Translations under genes and position numbers: made by a program
Source of the DNA: Rutstroemia sp. NJR-2017a BVV2
Lineage: Eukaryota; Ascomycota; Leotiomycetes; Helotiales; Rutstroemiaceae
NCBI GenBank assembly: GCA_002946415.1
Contig: NJPS01000033.1
Span: 124,001 to 188,000, forward strand
Length of the DNA stretch: 64,000 bases
Direction of reading: 5' to 3'
The notes under the pieces: generated by a model
What the model was told of the DNA's origin: nothing
Database searches by the model: none
Seen by the model: only the letters and a program-made list of their open reading frames with translations
Shown: piece after piece, positions 12,204 to 22,656 of the stretch
Position numbering within the stretch: the first letter of the stretch is position 1
Layout of the letters: the number at the start of each line of letters is the position of its first letter

Positions 12204-15200
12204 CTATGCCTTCACGTTCCACAACTCATGCGTCCACCCTTTGGCTCTCATTTTCTTGCTCTGCGTCGCCGTACCTTTCTTGCTGGATGTCGAGATAAGA
12301 AGTTGTTTACTAGCGCTTGCAAGCGCATCCACAAGCTCAGGCATTCGTCCGGTGCTGGTGAAGAGCTCCAATAAGTCGGAATCCTCAGCAGCAATGATGG
12401 TAGCCAGATCCATGGCCTCCATCAAAAAGTCACGAGTCAACAACATTCCCGCCATCTCTAATTGGCTGACCCAGCCCAATATGGTTTGAGGAAGATATGT
12501 TTCGCGAAGAATCTTGAACTCTGGTTCCGCTAAACGAACGCATTAGCATTGTCACTGTTAAAGGAGAAGGTGAATTACCTAATTGGCTTGTTGTTAACCA
12601 TCCTTGGAACAGTCCTGGCAGGCAGGCTTTCGCGGGTGCAATAGCTTGAGCAACTCCACGCTTCAATTCACTTTGCCATTTTTGATCATCAATCCTAGAA
12701 TCACGCACAGTCAGTGATAAAGTCAATCTTCCATTATTTCCATGAACTTGCTCTTCGAGAATTTGATATGTTGCTGAGATAGTCTCAATATGGTCCAACG
12801 CCATAACGAGTGTCTCGAGTTCCCGGAAATTCTTTGCTTGTTCCAGCATGTAACGCTTGATTAGTCTCTTGTTATTCGCGGTGCCATCAAGGACTTCGGT
12901 CAAATCGTCATCGCTATCTGATTCTAGGAGGTTGAAGTCGAGACTCTCGCCCAAAAGTGCTAGTGTTTTACTCTTTGCGATGTCTGAGCTTGGGACTCTA
13001 CTTGCTAAGCATCGAGCTGCGTTAAGATGCATGTGTTCTGACCACCTGTTAGTGACATCAAAGGATGGAAACATTTGGTGACTCACTGAAGAAGCGCTGA
13101 TATAACATTCTTCCGACCTGGAAGGTTTCGGCCCATAACCCATCCACAAGCAAGTACCACTCTAAGCTTCTAATGAAAAGTAAATCAACTCTGTCGACTT
13201 CATCAGGATCTCGACCAAAGAAGTCTTTCCTAACTCTCTTGCCTCCTTTGCCATTGTCATCCAGTATATCAAACATCTTGGATGCTGGGTAGTCTTTGGT
13301 TTCATCTGGGTAGTCCTGGAAGAGGAATCTGGATTGGAACTTGACGAATTGCTGAACATCTAATCCTAATTCCCGCATAAGTCGGATTTGTGTGATTCTC
13401 TGCTCTGGGTCGGTGATGTCGATGAGGTTACGGCTAAGCGTAGCATATCTTCTGGCCCCAGAAAGTTGCGAACAGTATAAAGGGATTAGCTCCCCCTTGT
13501 TCGCCAACCGGAGGAAAGTGATATATGCTACAATCACATTCTCAATGACTGATTCCTTGAGTACGCCACCAAAGTCAAGCCCCAGACTTCTGAAAATAAG
13601 CAACACATGAGTAAGGACTCGTAAGCTGTCATGATCAGCCAAGTCAATGTATTTCGTGATGTCCAGATCCTTGGGCTGTTCCGAACTCCGGGGTATCAAA
13701 TTTGATGTCGTGTGTTCGTTTGCGAATTTTGATAAGGCTAGACCTTGTTGATGGATGAAATAGGCGAACTGGTCCGCAATGAGAACCCCCTGAAGCATCT
13801 TCATTGGCTGTAAAGTTTCTTGTGAGGTCCGAGCATCGGTTTTCAATTTCTCCACAAGACGATTTCCAGCTGTCGCGTTATCCCCGTGAAGCACAATTGC
13901 GTCGAGTGCTGAGAAGTTAAGAGTTCCGTTCATTACTCCTTGAGGATGAACAGACTGAATATACTGATCGAATTGTGTCCTCAGTAAAGCGTTGTAGTGA
14001 GTGAAGACGAAATCATCCCAAGTCCGACAGACCGGTTCGACGCTAGAAATATCTCCAGAAAGAATGCCATATACCGCTCGTTCGTATTCGTCGTTGCCTC
14101 CCTTCCGTGCAAGGGCAAAGCACATACGTCTCCAAAGGGCGCCAGATGCGGGATTTCCTTCCTCGTCGCCTTCCTGAGGCTGCTCATCAGGAAGACCAGA
14201 CATACTGACGGCTCTCCAGATCTCCGTTCGATCCATACACCACTCCCTTATGTCAGCCGCACTTCTGCCCCTTCGTAACATTTCGTAACATCCCAACCAG
14301 ATAGCCCGTTCAAAATATTCATCTTGCGCCTCCAGCTTGCGGCCTTGACGGGTAACAGAATCAGGATCAAGCTGGGTGACTAGGGGTTCGGTTTTAGGCG
14401 TATTCCATGCTGCGTTCTGGACCTCAGCTGAAGCAGGATCAAGCGGTCGAGCCCAGCTGTTTACACGCTTAAGATTCTTGATCGCAGCCTTAGTATGTAA
14501 CCAACCATGTGCAATAATGTCGCCTCTGTCTGCATTTTGCTGTAAATCCTGAACAAGGACATCAATTTCCTCTCCCGACTCCTCCGCTGTATCTTGAAGC
14601 CATCGGAGTACCGTTTTCCGTTCAAGCGCCAATTTGTCGGTCTCGAGAAAGTGCTCCCAAACATCGCGCTCGTTCGAATACTGATGTATGGGACTACGTT
14701 GATGTTTGGGACTCTGGGCGGTATTTGAGTCTGAAAATCGAAGATGGGCCAGGCGTTTTAACAAATCCCATGTTTGCGCTTCCTGCTCCCATCGTACCAA
14801 GTCCTTCACAGTCGTTTTTGAATTAGTGACGAATTCCTCCTCAGCATCCGAATCCTCCAATTCCATCTCATCTGTATCTTGAGTGATCTTGAGGCCTCGC
14901 ATCTTTCTCCTCCAGCTCAATCCCTCGAGTTTCCGGCGTTCGGATTCATGTCGATCTCGTAGTCGGTCCAAAGTCTCCAGCGCGATTTTGTGATACAGCT
15001 CTATAAGGTCAAATGCCATCTCTCGTCGTTCGTCTCCATCCGTGACTTTCAAGGGATTGTATCCGTCTAGAAACTCGGCGAACCTCTCAACCTCATTTCC
15101 GACTCGATTCGCAGCATCCTTGAGAGGATATAGAACATCGTCATTTTCAGAATTGTTTTCGACCATAGGTGGTTTTCCATAATCTACGTCAAGTATATAG

Positions 15201-15275
15201 CATCAGTAAAGGCTATATAAGGACAGCAATCGTTCAACCAAACCCACCTGCATCTTCACCGTTCCGCGACGCCAT
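12204..15275 (-). CDS. NUP84: Nuclear pore complex protein Nup107/Nup84
   Basis: A structural scaffold subunit of the Y-shaped (Nup84/Nup107) complex of the nuclear pore, 969 residues, close to the human Nup107 length. The protein is mostly alpha-helical and Trp/Leu-rich with no signal or membrane segment. Four exons: 15248-15275, 13087-15183, 12579-13037 and 12204-12529. All joins keep frame and each intron has GT-AG ends. The first exon is only 28 nt, beginning at ATG 15273-15275 (residues MASRNGEDA). It splices in frame into the long exon, so the internal ATG at 15164-15166 is probably not the start. The C-terminal exon ends in WTHELWNVKA, a typical compact helical tail. The family is called from overall recognition of the Nup84/Nup100-type fold sequence; confidence is good. 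Confidence 0.85.
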
Positions 15276-16175
15276 TTCATCTCCGTCATATGAAGAAGGG
15301 CCCTCCGAAAAACCTCGTTCGAAACGTGAATTCGATTGCTGCACCGGGTAAGCTATATACCGCGTTTTTTACATTCCATCGCACTTACGCTAACAAGCTG
15401 CCAACTGCCTTCGCGGAAATTCTAGAAGAAATGGAAGGTTAACTTTTCAATGTCTGCAACTCTGCAACTCTGCAACTCTGCAACTCTGCAAGGGGGGAAG
15501 AGTCGATTCCGTACCTGGTTTCTTGGTACATCTAAACCACCAGCATGATTTCCATTTCCCGTCGCAGAATTCGCAGAATTTCTCGTCATAGGCGCCATAC
15601 TGAGCAATAAGATATGATAATGTCCTGAAAACAAAAAGAATGATAGAAGCAATGTATGTACAAAGCTTCCTTACTGTTGATACTTCCGTCAGTCGCAAAA
15701 GCGAGCTCCAAGTCAAGCTTGAACTTTTTGGTACCCGGTAGTAATCGCGTCTCTTTTGAAATTCTCAAAACAGCTTAGCGCCAAATTGCAATATCACGCT
15801 AAGGAATTTTTCGACATAAAACTCCTCTGGACGAAGCAATTCCGAAATCTTTTTCAACATAATGTCTTAACCGCCCTTCTAAATAGAGTCTCGGATCAAG
15901 CCTTCAATGTTTGATCAGGTCCTTTACGGATCTCTTTGCGCGCTCATGATCGGCCATATCAACACCGACTCTTCCTGTTTCCGTTCTCTGACCTTTTTTC
16001 GGAGAGGATTGAAGGTGGGCAGTAAACTTGGAGTGTTACATATGGATGTTTCTGTGAAGATCTGATAGTTCTAGATGGTTCTTGGACGGGAGTGGCTTGT
16101 GTGCTCTGGTCTATGTCTATGTACAGGAGTCTGGGTTCGGACTTATGCCGTCGTATTGAAGCCTTCACTATGCTC
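15276..16175. other. Spacer between NUP107 and CMC4
   Basis: This 0.9-kb region has no recognisable gene. It contains the NUP107 promoter and an 8-bp tandem repeat at 15453-15491. Open frames at 15422-15768 are short and motif-free. Confidence 0.5.
15453..15491. repeat. 8-bp tandem repeat, nearly five copies
   Basis: The unit TCTGCAAC is repeated perfectly four times, with a fifth partial copy, directly upstream of a run of seven G. Confidence 0.9.
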
Positions 16176-16612
16176 TTACTTCGACGACGCTTCGGCCCTT
16201 TGCTTCATCTTGAGTTTCAACAGGCTCGCCTTGGGACAACTGACGCTCTTCGCATCATCCCCATTCTTCTCGTAGAACCTATTGCAACAGTCATACAAAG
16301 CATCGACTTGCGATCTGCATTTGTCTTCATTGTAGCTATTCTTTGCTAGACAATCTGTGGTAGTCGTCAGCTCTGCTTTTGTGGCGGGGCTCAATGGTAG
16401 CTGAGGCTGACCTTGAATTGCACACTTTTCGAGACCATGTCAGCTTGACGGCTCTAGTCACTCTACCACAGGCGGAAAAAGGAAAGTTATAAGGTGACAA
16501 AACATACTGCTTTTGAATGGCATGGGGGATCTGAAGTGATATCATTGTCGTTAGCTGGCTACATATGCGTCAGTATCACCTCACAAAAGCAAGAGCGGGG
16601 GGTCATCACCAT
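16176..16612 (-). CDS. CMC4: Twin CX9C mitochondrial protein Cmc4
   Basis: A small intermembrane-space protein of the twin-CX9C class (Mia40 import substrate), 81 residues as modelled, close to yeast Cmc4. Conserved signatures are PCHSKA, CAIQDCL, CRSQVDALYDCC, FYEKNG and LLKLKMKQR. Exon 4 (16176-16354) carries most of the protein. The CAIQ part lies in a 13-nt microexon (16412-16424), and PCHSKA lies in exon 2 (16508-16558). The frame is continuous only if these are joined, and the result matches the family motif order exactly. The donor after the microexon is GTCAGC. The start is less certain: the best model has a first exon consisting of the ATG alone (16610-16612) followed by a 51-nt intron with a TACTGAC branch site. 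It is divergent from SUMO. Confidence 0.82.
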
Positions 16613-17073
16613 TATTAATTCCGCGTGGATGAAGGAAAAGGAAGCGAATTAAGAATATGAAGTGATCGGATTGGATTGCTTAAATGCGAAATCAGAAATC
16701 AATTTTATAATTTGTACGCCGCTGTGAGCTGTATATAGAACCATCCATCACCCCTCTCCCTCGCTTCATGCCTCGAGTACAAAATTTTAGCGTCATCGGT
16801 CAACGCGTGAACTCACTACTGTAACTTCCTCCGTACCCGACCTACCTTGGTATCTTCCAGACCACAACTCCACACAACTTCCACCCACAACCACTTCCAA
16901 CCGTCCAACTCATCCATCATCACTAATTGATTCACCCCTCTCAGAACGTAAGCCTACACCTTTGAGTCTCATTCTCATACTTCATCCTCATCGATCCAAC
17001 TAACCCACTTTCACCATCTAGCCTTGTATTCACAGAACTTCCATCTTTCTTCACTCACGAAAAAATAACAAAC
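16613..17073. promoter_or_regulatory. Divergent CMC4/SUMO promoter region
   Basis: The 461 bases between two divergently transcribed start codons must hold both promoters. The SUMO side has a C/T-rich leader and a candidate 5' UTR intron, listed separately. Confidence 0.5.
16948..17021 (+). other. Candidate intron in the SUMO 5' leader
   Basis: The segment starts GTAAGC, ends CATCTAG and carries a CAACTAAC branch-site match about 20 bases before the acceptor. It lies 52 bases before the ATG. Leader introns are frequent in highly expressed fungal genes; RNA evidence is not visible here. Confidence 0.55.
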
Positions 17074-17471
17074 ATGTCCGACAACGAAGGATCTCCAGCT
17101 GGCGAGAAGCCCGAAACCCCCGTCGCCTCAGAGCATCTCAACATCAAAGTCACCGACAACAACAACGAAGTATTCTTCAAGATCAAGCGGTCGACACAGC
17201 TCAAGAAATTGATGGATGCCTTCTGTGACCGACAAGGCAAGGCGCCGAACTCTGTTCGATTCCTCTTTGACGGAAGCCGGGTTCAGCCTACGGACAGCCC
17301 GGATAAGGTACGTTGCTTTTCTTTGCTCCTGTTGCCTACTTGGTACCGAGCAAGCGATTGCGCCACTGTGTCGCATGCACATTCACTGACCGGGAAATTC
17401 TTGTACAGCTGGATATGCAGGATGGAGATACTCTTGAGGTTCATCAGGAACAGATCGGAGGGGCTTATTAG
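17074..17471 (+). CDS. SMT3: SUMO (small ubiquitin-like modifier)
   Basis: A ubiquitin-like modifier conjugated to lysines through the Aos1/Uba2-Ubc9 pathway, 98 residues. An acidic disordered N-terminus of about 20 residues is followed by the SUMO beta-grasp fold, with the typical segments HLNIKV, FFKIKRSTQLKKLMDAFCDRQGK and VRFLFDGSRV. The last exon gives DGDTLEVHQEQIGGAY. The di-glycine is therefore followed by a two-residue tail (Ala-Tyr) that Ulp1-type proteases would remove. Two exons (17074-17307, 17409-17471) are joined at AAG|CTG by a 101-nt intron. Length and motifs fit the fungal SMT3 family fully. Confidence 0.96.
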
Positions 17472-18204
17472 ATTATGGTGCTATTCACTACCTTTTACGA
17501 AAATTCGCAGTCACGGCAATTGCAACGACAAATACTCGAGTATGATGCATTGGCAAGCTAGCGGGAAGGCATTCAATCTGTCAGTTATGATGGGCGATCT
17601 AGGAGGACAAAGGTTGAGATTCCCAGGAAGAGGAATGATCCTGACATACTCGGCACCAACGAATAATGAGATAATGTTATGATCCGGGTCACTTTCTCTT
17701 CTTGCGGTTGGTTGGGTGGGAGGATTCATTCAACTATAACACAAATACTGGAGCGTTCGAGGAGTCAAGCAATCTTAGTATTTTCTTCATGCACAAGAGC
17801 ATAGGTATTTTCTTGCTTACTCAAAGGAGGGTGGGAATCTAGCTGCTTTTTGTTTTTGAGTCTGGTGAGGCAATGAAGTTTTATCCTAATCTTTACATTG
17901 TTTTTGAGGCTTTATGATACAGTGATGCGTATGTGGGTTTGTTTGCTTGCTGAGTTCTACAATATCTTGCGAGCCAGTCCGACTGGAAAGTCAATTAAGC
18001 GGCTGTTGGTCTTGATTGTGTTTGATCCCCCTCTCATCTGGCAGTCCTTGATAATATGTTCCATACTCCTCTTTCTAACCACGCTAATCCTTTGGGCATC
18101 CGTATTTACACTGAACACGCCCAAACCTCAACTCACAGGCAACCACTAAACCAACCCCCACCCACACATCCATATTCTCCTGCCAGCCTCCCGTCAAATC
18201 TACC
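17472..18204. other. Convergent spacer between SUMO and the charged protein gene
   Basis: This is 3' flanking sequence of two convergent genes. A motif-free open frame at 17898-18149 is probably chance. Nothing else is recognised. Confidence 0.5.
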
Positions 18205-18886
18205 CTACCCCTCCCAAACCTCCCTCTTCCTCCTCTCCTCCTCCTCCCTCCTTCTCTCCGCCTCCTCCTTCTCCTCCCTCCTCCTCCGCAACTCCTTCTC
18301 CCTCGCCGCCTTCTCATACTCCTTCTGCTCGTCCGTCTTCTTCGGCGCGCGCACCCCCAACGCCCCCGCAATCATTCTCCGCGCTACTGCATCGGTCTTC
18401 TCCTGTCTCTTGCCATCGTTCTTTGCTGCTCCTGCTGCTGCGGCTCCGTCTCCTGGGTAGCCGAACGGGTTCGCGAAATCGGAGGAGGAGGACGGGGGGG
18501 AGATGGGCGTTGGTGGGGGGACGGATGGGTAGGAGGGGGAGAGGGGGGTTTCGTCGCGGGAGTGGGAGGGGCGGGTTGTGGTGGAGGTTTCGGCCTCGGT
18601 TTCGGTGTCGGAGGAGGAGGCGTCGTCTTCCCAGGAGTCGGCGACGGATTGTTTTTTGGAGGAGCTGGTGGATTGCGGTTTTGCGAAGGCGGGGGAGGAT
18701 TTGGAGGGTGTGGGGTGGATGGAGAGGGTGTGGAGGGAGGATGCGAGGTCTAAGGGGGTGAGGTTAGTGAGGGTGGTTCTTTTGAGATGGAAAGGGGATT
18801 GGGGAGGAGGAGAAATCAGGTTGGCGCTGAGTGACAGGAACGGAGGAAAAGAGAACTGCAATCTTACCTTTTGGAGCGGCGGTCAT
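18205..18886 (-). CDS. Small charged protein with C-terminal coiled coil, function unknown
   Basis: A 187-residue protein I cannot name. Exon 1 (18868-18886) encodes MTAAPK. The intron ends at CCCCCTTAG, with a CACTAAC branch site 17 bases before, and exon 2 (18205-18749) continues in frame. The middle is Ser/Pro-rich and acidic (SWEDD, DTETEAET). A short, more conserved-looking stretch reads DAVARRMIAGALGVRAPKKT. The C-terminus is a strongly charged Glu/Arg/Lys helix likely to form a coiled coil and ending EVWEG. The reading frame upstream of 18749 continues without a stop, but that extension is intronic in this model. It is probably a conserved fungal protein with a nuclear or RNA-related role, but that is a guess. 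It is divergent from the SCS-like gene. Confidence 0.7.
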
Positions 18887-19758
18887 TGTCGCTGTTGATG
18901 AGATGATAGATACGGTGAATACACTTATACTTCGACTTCGACTTCCACTTCCAACTCCAGTTGCCGCGTTCCTTCGTATATGTATGTAATTCTGCGTAAA
19001 GCGATCCAGTAACACAAAACCCGCCAAGCTCTAAGAAAACAAAGATAGAATATCTAAGGAATCGAACCGGACTTATTGTATGTATCTATCGTCTTCACCG
19101 TGCGACCTCAAGACCCTTTCTTTATCCCAAGAATGTGGATCGACCCTACCTGCGGAATATCTACGGAGAGAGCTAAGGTGTGGGGTGGGGAGAGGGAGCT
19201 CTGCGCGCCCAGTGAGCTTCGGTGATTGACTCTCATGCAGTACGCGTTATATGACAAAAATTGCTCTGGAGCATAACTTGCGTTTCTATCCTTAGAAACT
19301 GGGATTCTTGATACGAGAAGTCTAGAAGTACGGTTTAAGTACCTTTTTTGTAGAAATATGGAGATGCGAACTAGGAACAGGTGTGGAAGGGGCTGCGGAC
19401 TCGGTGATGTGCATTATTGCGCTGTAGATCGAGAGCTGGCTTCCCCACACTTGGGGGCTGTGGTTGAAGGGGCGGGTATAAATGGTTTTTGGTGGAGTTC
19501 CGAGAGTGGTTTATTTCCGCGTGGGAGGGATCGGAGGGACCGGAGGGAGGGAAGGGGAAGGGAGGGGGGAGAGTCTCCGATATCGACGCCGAGGTTGAGG
19601 GGTTGATGATAGGAAGTGATAGATGGGAGAATTTGACGACGGTCGTGTTTCCCAGATATCTTGTGTCGATAGCGGCTTCTTAAATTTGTTTCTAGTTTCA
19701 TTGCGGTAGCTAAATTTCTTTTTTCTTTTCTTGAGAGTCCCAAAGATTCGTGTACAAT
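18887..19758. other. Divergent promoter region of the charged protein and SCS-like genes
   Basis: This 0.87-kb spacer has no recognisable gene. A GGAATCGAACC string at about 19058 resembles a tRNA B box on the minus strand but has no tRNA around it. Confidence 0.5.
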
Positions 19759-22218
19759 ATGATCCGCTCCAAAACAATCACAAGCTTGCCGCGGGGTAGT
19801 TTTACAAGCACGAGAAATTTCAGCAAGACGGCGAGAAGATGTGGATATGAAGATACAATTGGCAATCTGAAGATCGGAAGTCACACAAGAGTAATATTTC
19901 AGGGTTTTACAGGTATGTTCTTTTGCCGATTCCTGTAGGTCAGATGAATGACGAACATGGGTGTATAGGTAGACAGGTAAGAGATACTCGCTAGTGGAGT
20001 AAGCAATGATCAATATGATGTTGAGATATAGAACAGGCAACGGCAAATGCAAAGGAATCGATAGACTGGGGAACGAACATCGTTGGTGGTGTGACGCCTG
20101 GAAAGAATGGAGAACACTTGGGGTTACCGGTATTGCCTACCGTGAGAGAAGTACGCCTTCTTTTCCTTCATGGGCAAGATGTCACCCACAAATCCATCAT
20201 TCATTAACTTCCCATAGGCAATGGAGAAACTGAAACCAGATGCAACTGGTATATATGTAGCAGCTCATCAAGCGCCAGGTGCGATTGAGGAAGCAATCGA
20301 GGCGGAAGTACCGCTCATCGTTGCAGTTGCGGAGCATATTCCTATTCATGACATGCTGAGAGTATGTTACCAAAGCTCACATATCCTTATTCTTATGCCT
20401 AATAGCTTTACCAGATCCATTCTATTTTAAAGACCCAGTCGAAAAGCCGACTCGTAGGAGCAAATGCCCCCGGTATTATATCAGCCATTGGGAAATGCAG
20501 AATTGGTTTTCAGCCACTTCCCTGTTTTATGGCAGGCCGGATAGGAATTATTGCTAAGTCGGGGACTCTGAGTTATGAGGGTTAGTATTCTTACGGCTTC
20601 GTAAGTCTGATGCTGATTATCATAGCTGTGGCATCAACATCTAGAGCTGGACTTGGGCAAAGTCTATGCATTGGAATGGGCGGAGATGTTTTGGCTGGAA
20701 CTAACTTCGTAGATGCTTTAAAAGTATTTGAGCATGATGAAGATACTGAAGGCATTGTCTTGATCGGTGAAATCGGTGGTGAGGCAGAACTTGAGGCCGC
20801 GGACTGGATCAGAGAGTACAAGCAGCGTTCTCCAAATCCCAAGTATATTCCCCAGTCTTTCCCAAGGAAGTTTTCTAACTGCTATTCAGACCAATTGCAG
20901 CACTCATCGGAGGTGTTCATGCAGCTCCGGGTAGGATCATGGGTCATGCTGGAGCCTTTACATTACCCGGTGAACCAAATGCTTTAACAAAGATCAAATA
21001 TCTCGAACATGCTGGGGTGACTATGGTCAACCATCCAGCCAAGTTTGGTGATGCTATGAAACGATTATTGGGGCAATCGGGAAGAGCAACTACTGGCGCA
21101 GCTACAACTGGAGCCTCACAACGAAGATCTATGCACACCATAAGAAGAATACGGCCAACGACCACATCCACAAGAATACCAACTCAACAAAAGCGGAGTA
21201 TATATCTTCATCAGGATGACTCATTTGATCTACTTCGTGAACGAGGCATCACAGTATCTGAAGACTCTGGAAATGGAAGAAGACGTCTTCTAGCCATCGG
21301 TATTGATCGGAAGAACCTTTCACCATGTGTGATTGTATCCGCAGCGGAAGATCCTTCCCAGTTGCATTCTCAAACTGAAAAATTTCCCTTCGACTACCGC
21401 ACCGGTCCCGATCCATCACAACTTTCCGCAATCGCATCGCATCTCGGCCTCGACTCATCAACCGAATCTCTAAGTAATCTAATCGAATCCCTTATATCTC
21501 TCTATAACAGCAAAGAAGCTTTCATCCTCGAAACCACGTTCATCGAAGAAGCCAACGACCTCAAAATCGTCACCGCCAACTTCGGTTTCGACGACGCCGC
21601 CTTCCGGAGCACCAAACGGCAGTCCGAAATCCACTCCCTCCGCCGCACATCCCTCGAAGACCCCCACGAACTCGAAGCCGAAAAAGATGGCATAGTCTAC
21701 ATCAAGTTCTCCGGCCCCGGCAACATCGGGACCCTGGTAAACGGCGCCGGACTCGCCATGAACACCGTTGACGCACTCGCCGACGCCGGAGGCCAGGCCG
21801 CGAATTTTCTCGACACGGGCGGAAAAGCGACGAGCGAGACGGTGAAGAAGAGTTTCCAGGTGATATTAGCGGATGAAAGGGTTAAGGTTATTTTTGTGAA
21901 TATTTTTGGCGGCCTGACGTTGGGGGATATGATTGCTAGGGGGGTGTTGTTGGCGTTTGAGGAGTTGGAGATGAGGATTCCGGTGGTGGTGAGGATTAGG
22001 GGGACGAATGAGAAGGAGGGGCAGAGGATTGTGAGTTACCTTCTGTTTTACCCTGGAGTTTTCCCGTTCTTCGAAGCTGGGGAAGAGATATGAGTAGGTA
22101 GGATGATTGATGGCTGACTATGTGGATATAGATTGCGGAAAGTGGATTGCAGTTACATGCATATGACGATTTCGAAGAAGCGGCAGCGAAGGCTATAGAG
22201 CTAGCTAAAAATAGTTGA
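19759..22218 (+). CDS. Fused succinyl-CoA synthetase-like protein (alpha plus partial beta)
   Basis: A 675-residue acyl-CoA synthetase-like protein with a likely mitochondrial presequence ([15 protein letters not shown], basic, Ser/Thr-rich). The first half is a succinyl-CoA ligase alpha subunit: GFT loop, [46 protein letters not shown], and the active-site phosphohistidine in MGHAGAF (about 20938-20955). A linker then leads into a beta-like half that keeps the CoA-ligase C-terminal domain ([33 protein letters not shown]). Seven exons: 19759-19912, 20032-20150, 20218-20361, 20415-20580, 20626-20842, 20890-22030 and 22132-22218. All joins are in phase. The beta half has lost most of the ATP-grasp N-lobe, and ETTFI stands where EINPL is expected. 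Normal TCA-cycle activity is therefore doubtful. Confidence 0.85.
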
Positions 22219-22656
22219 AAGTGACATAGTAAAGGAGATCATACAGCGAGTGCTGGGACCAGACTTTTCTCAAGATAGAAAAAGAAAAGGTACAGTCGCC
22301 AGTATCAGAATTGAATGATTTGACGAATGCGTACCAGGCTCGGTCAACGTGCGGCCGCACTTACCGCCCGCATTTGCAGCAACCTTTGTAGATTGACCTT
22401 CCACATCCCTTCACCCCAATTTGTAGCATATCAACTTCGACACACAGAGGAACTGAAACTCGTAATTTATATCTGAAGCTGTGCGCATAAAGCCCGCATG
22501 GTTTTCTGGATAACCTAAATCAATTATCGTTCCGAACCGAGCACGAAAAGCTCCATATTCTGTCTTTGCTGCTACCGAACCGCGACACTCATCACAGTGC
22601 AATTGAGCCGCGTAGTCTCATTTGTTTGCTGGAAATCAAGTACAACCGTAGAAACA
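22219..22656. other. Spacer between SCS-like gene and MED1
   Basis: This 438-base region holds the terminator of the first gene and the promoter and leader of MED1. No other feature was seen. Confidence 0.5.

Noticed and set aside
19040..19120. tRNA gene on the minus strand, from a GGTTCGATTCC string
   Set aside because: The flanking bases do not form a T-stem, and no acceptor or anticodon arm or A box is present.
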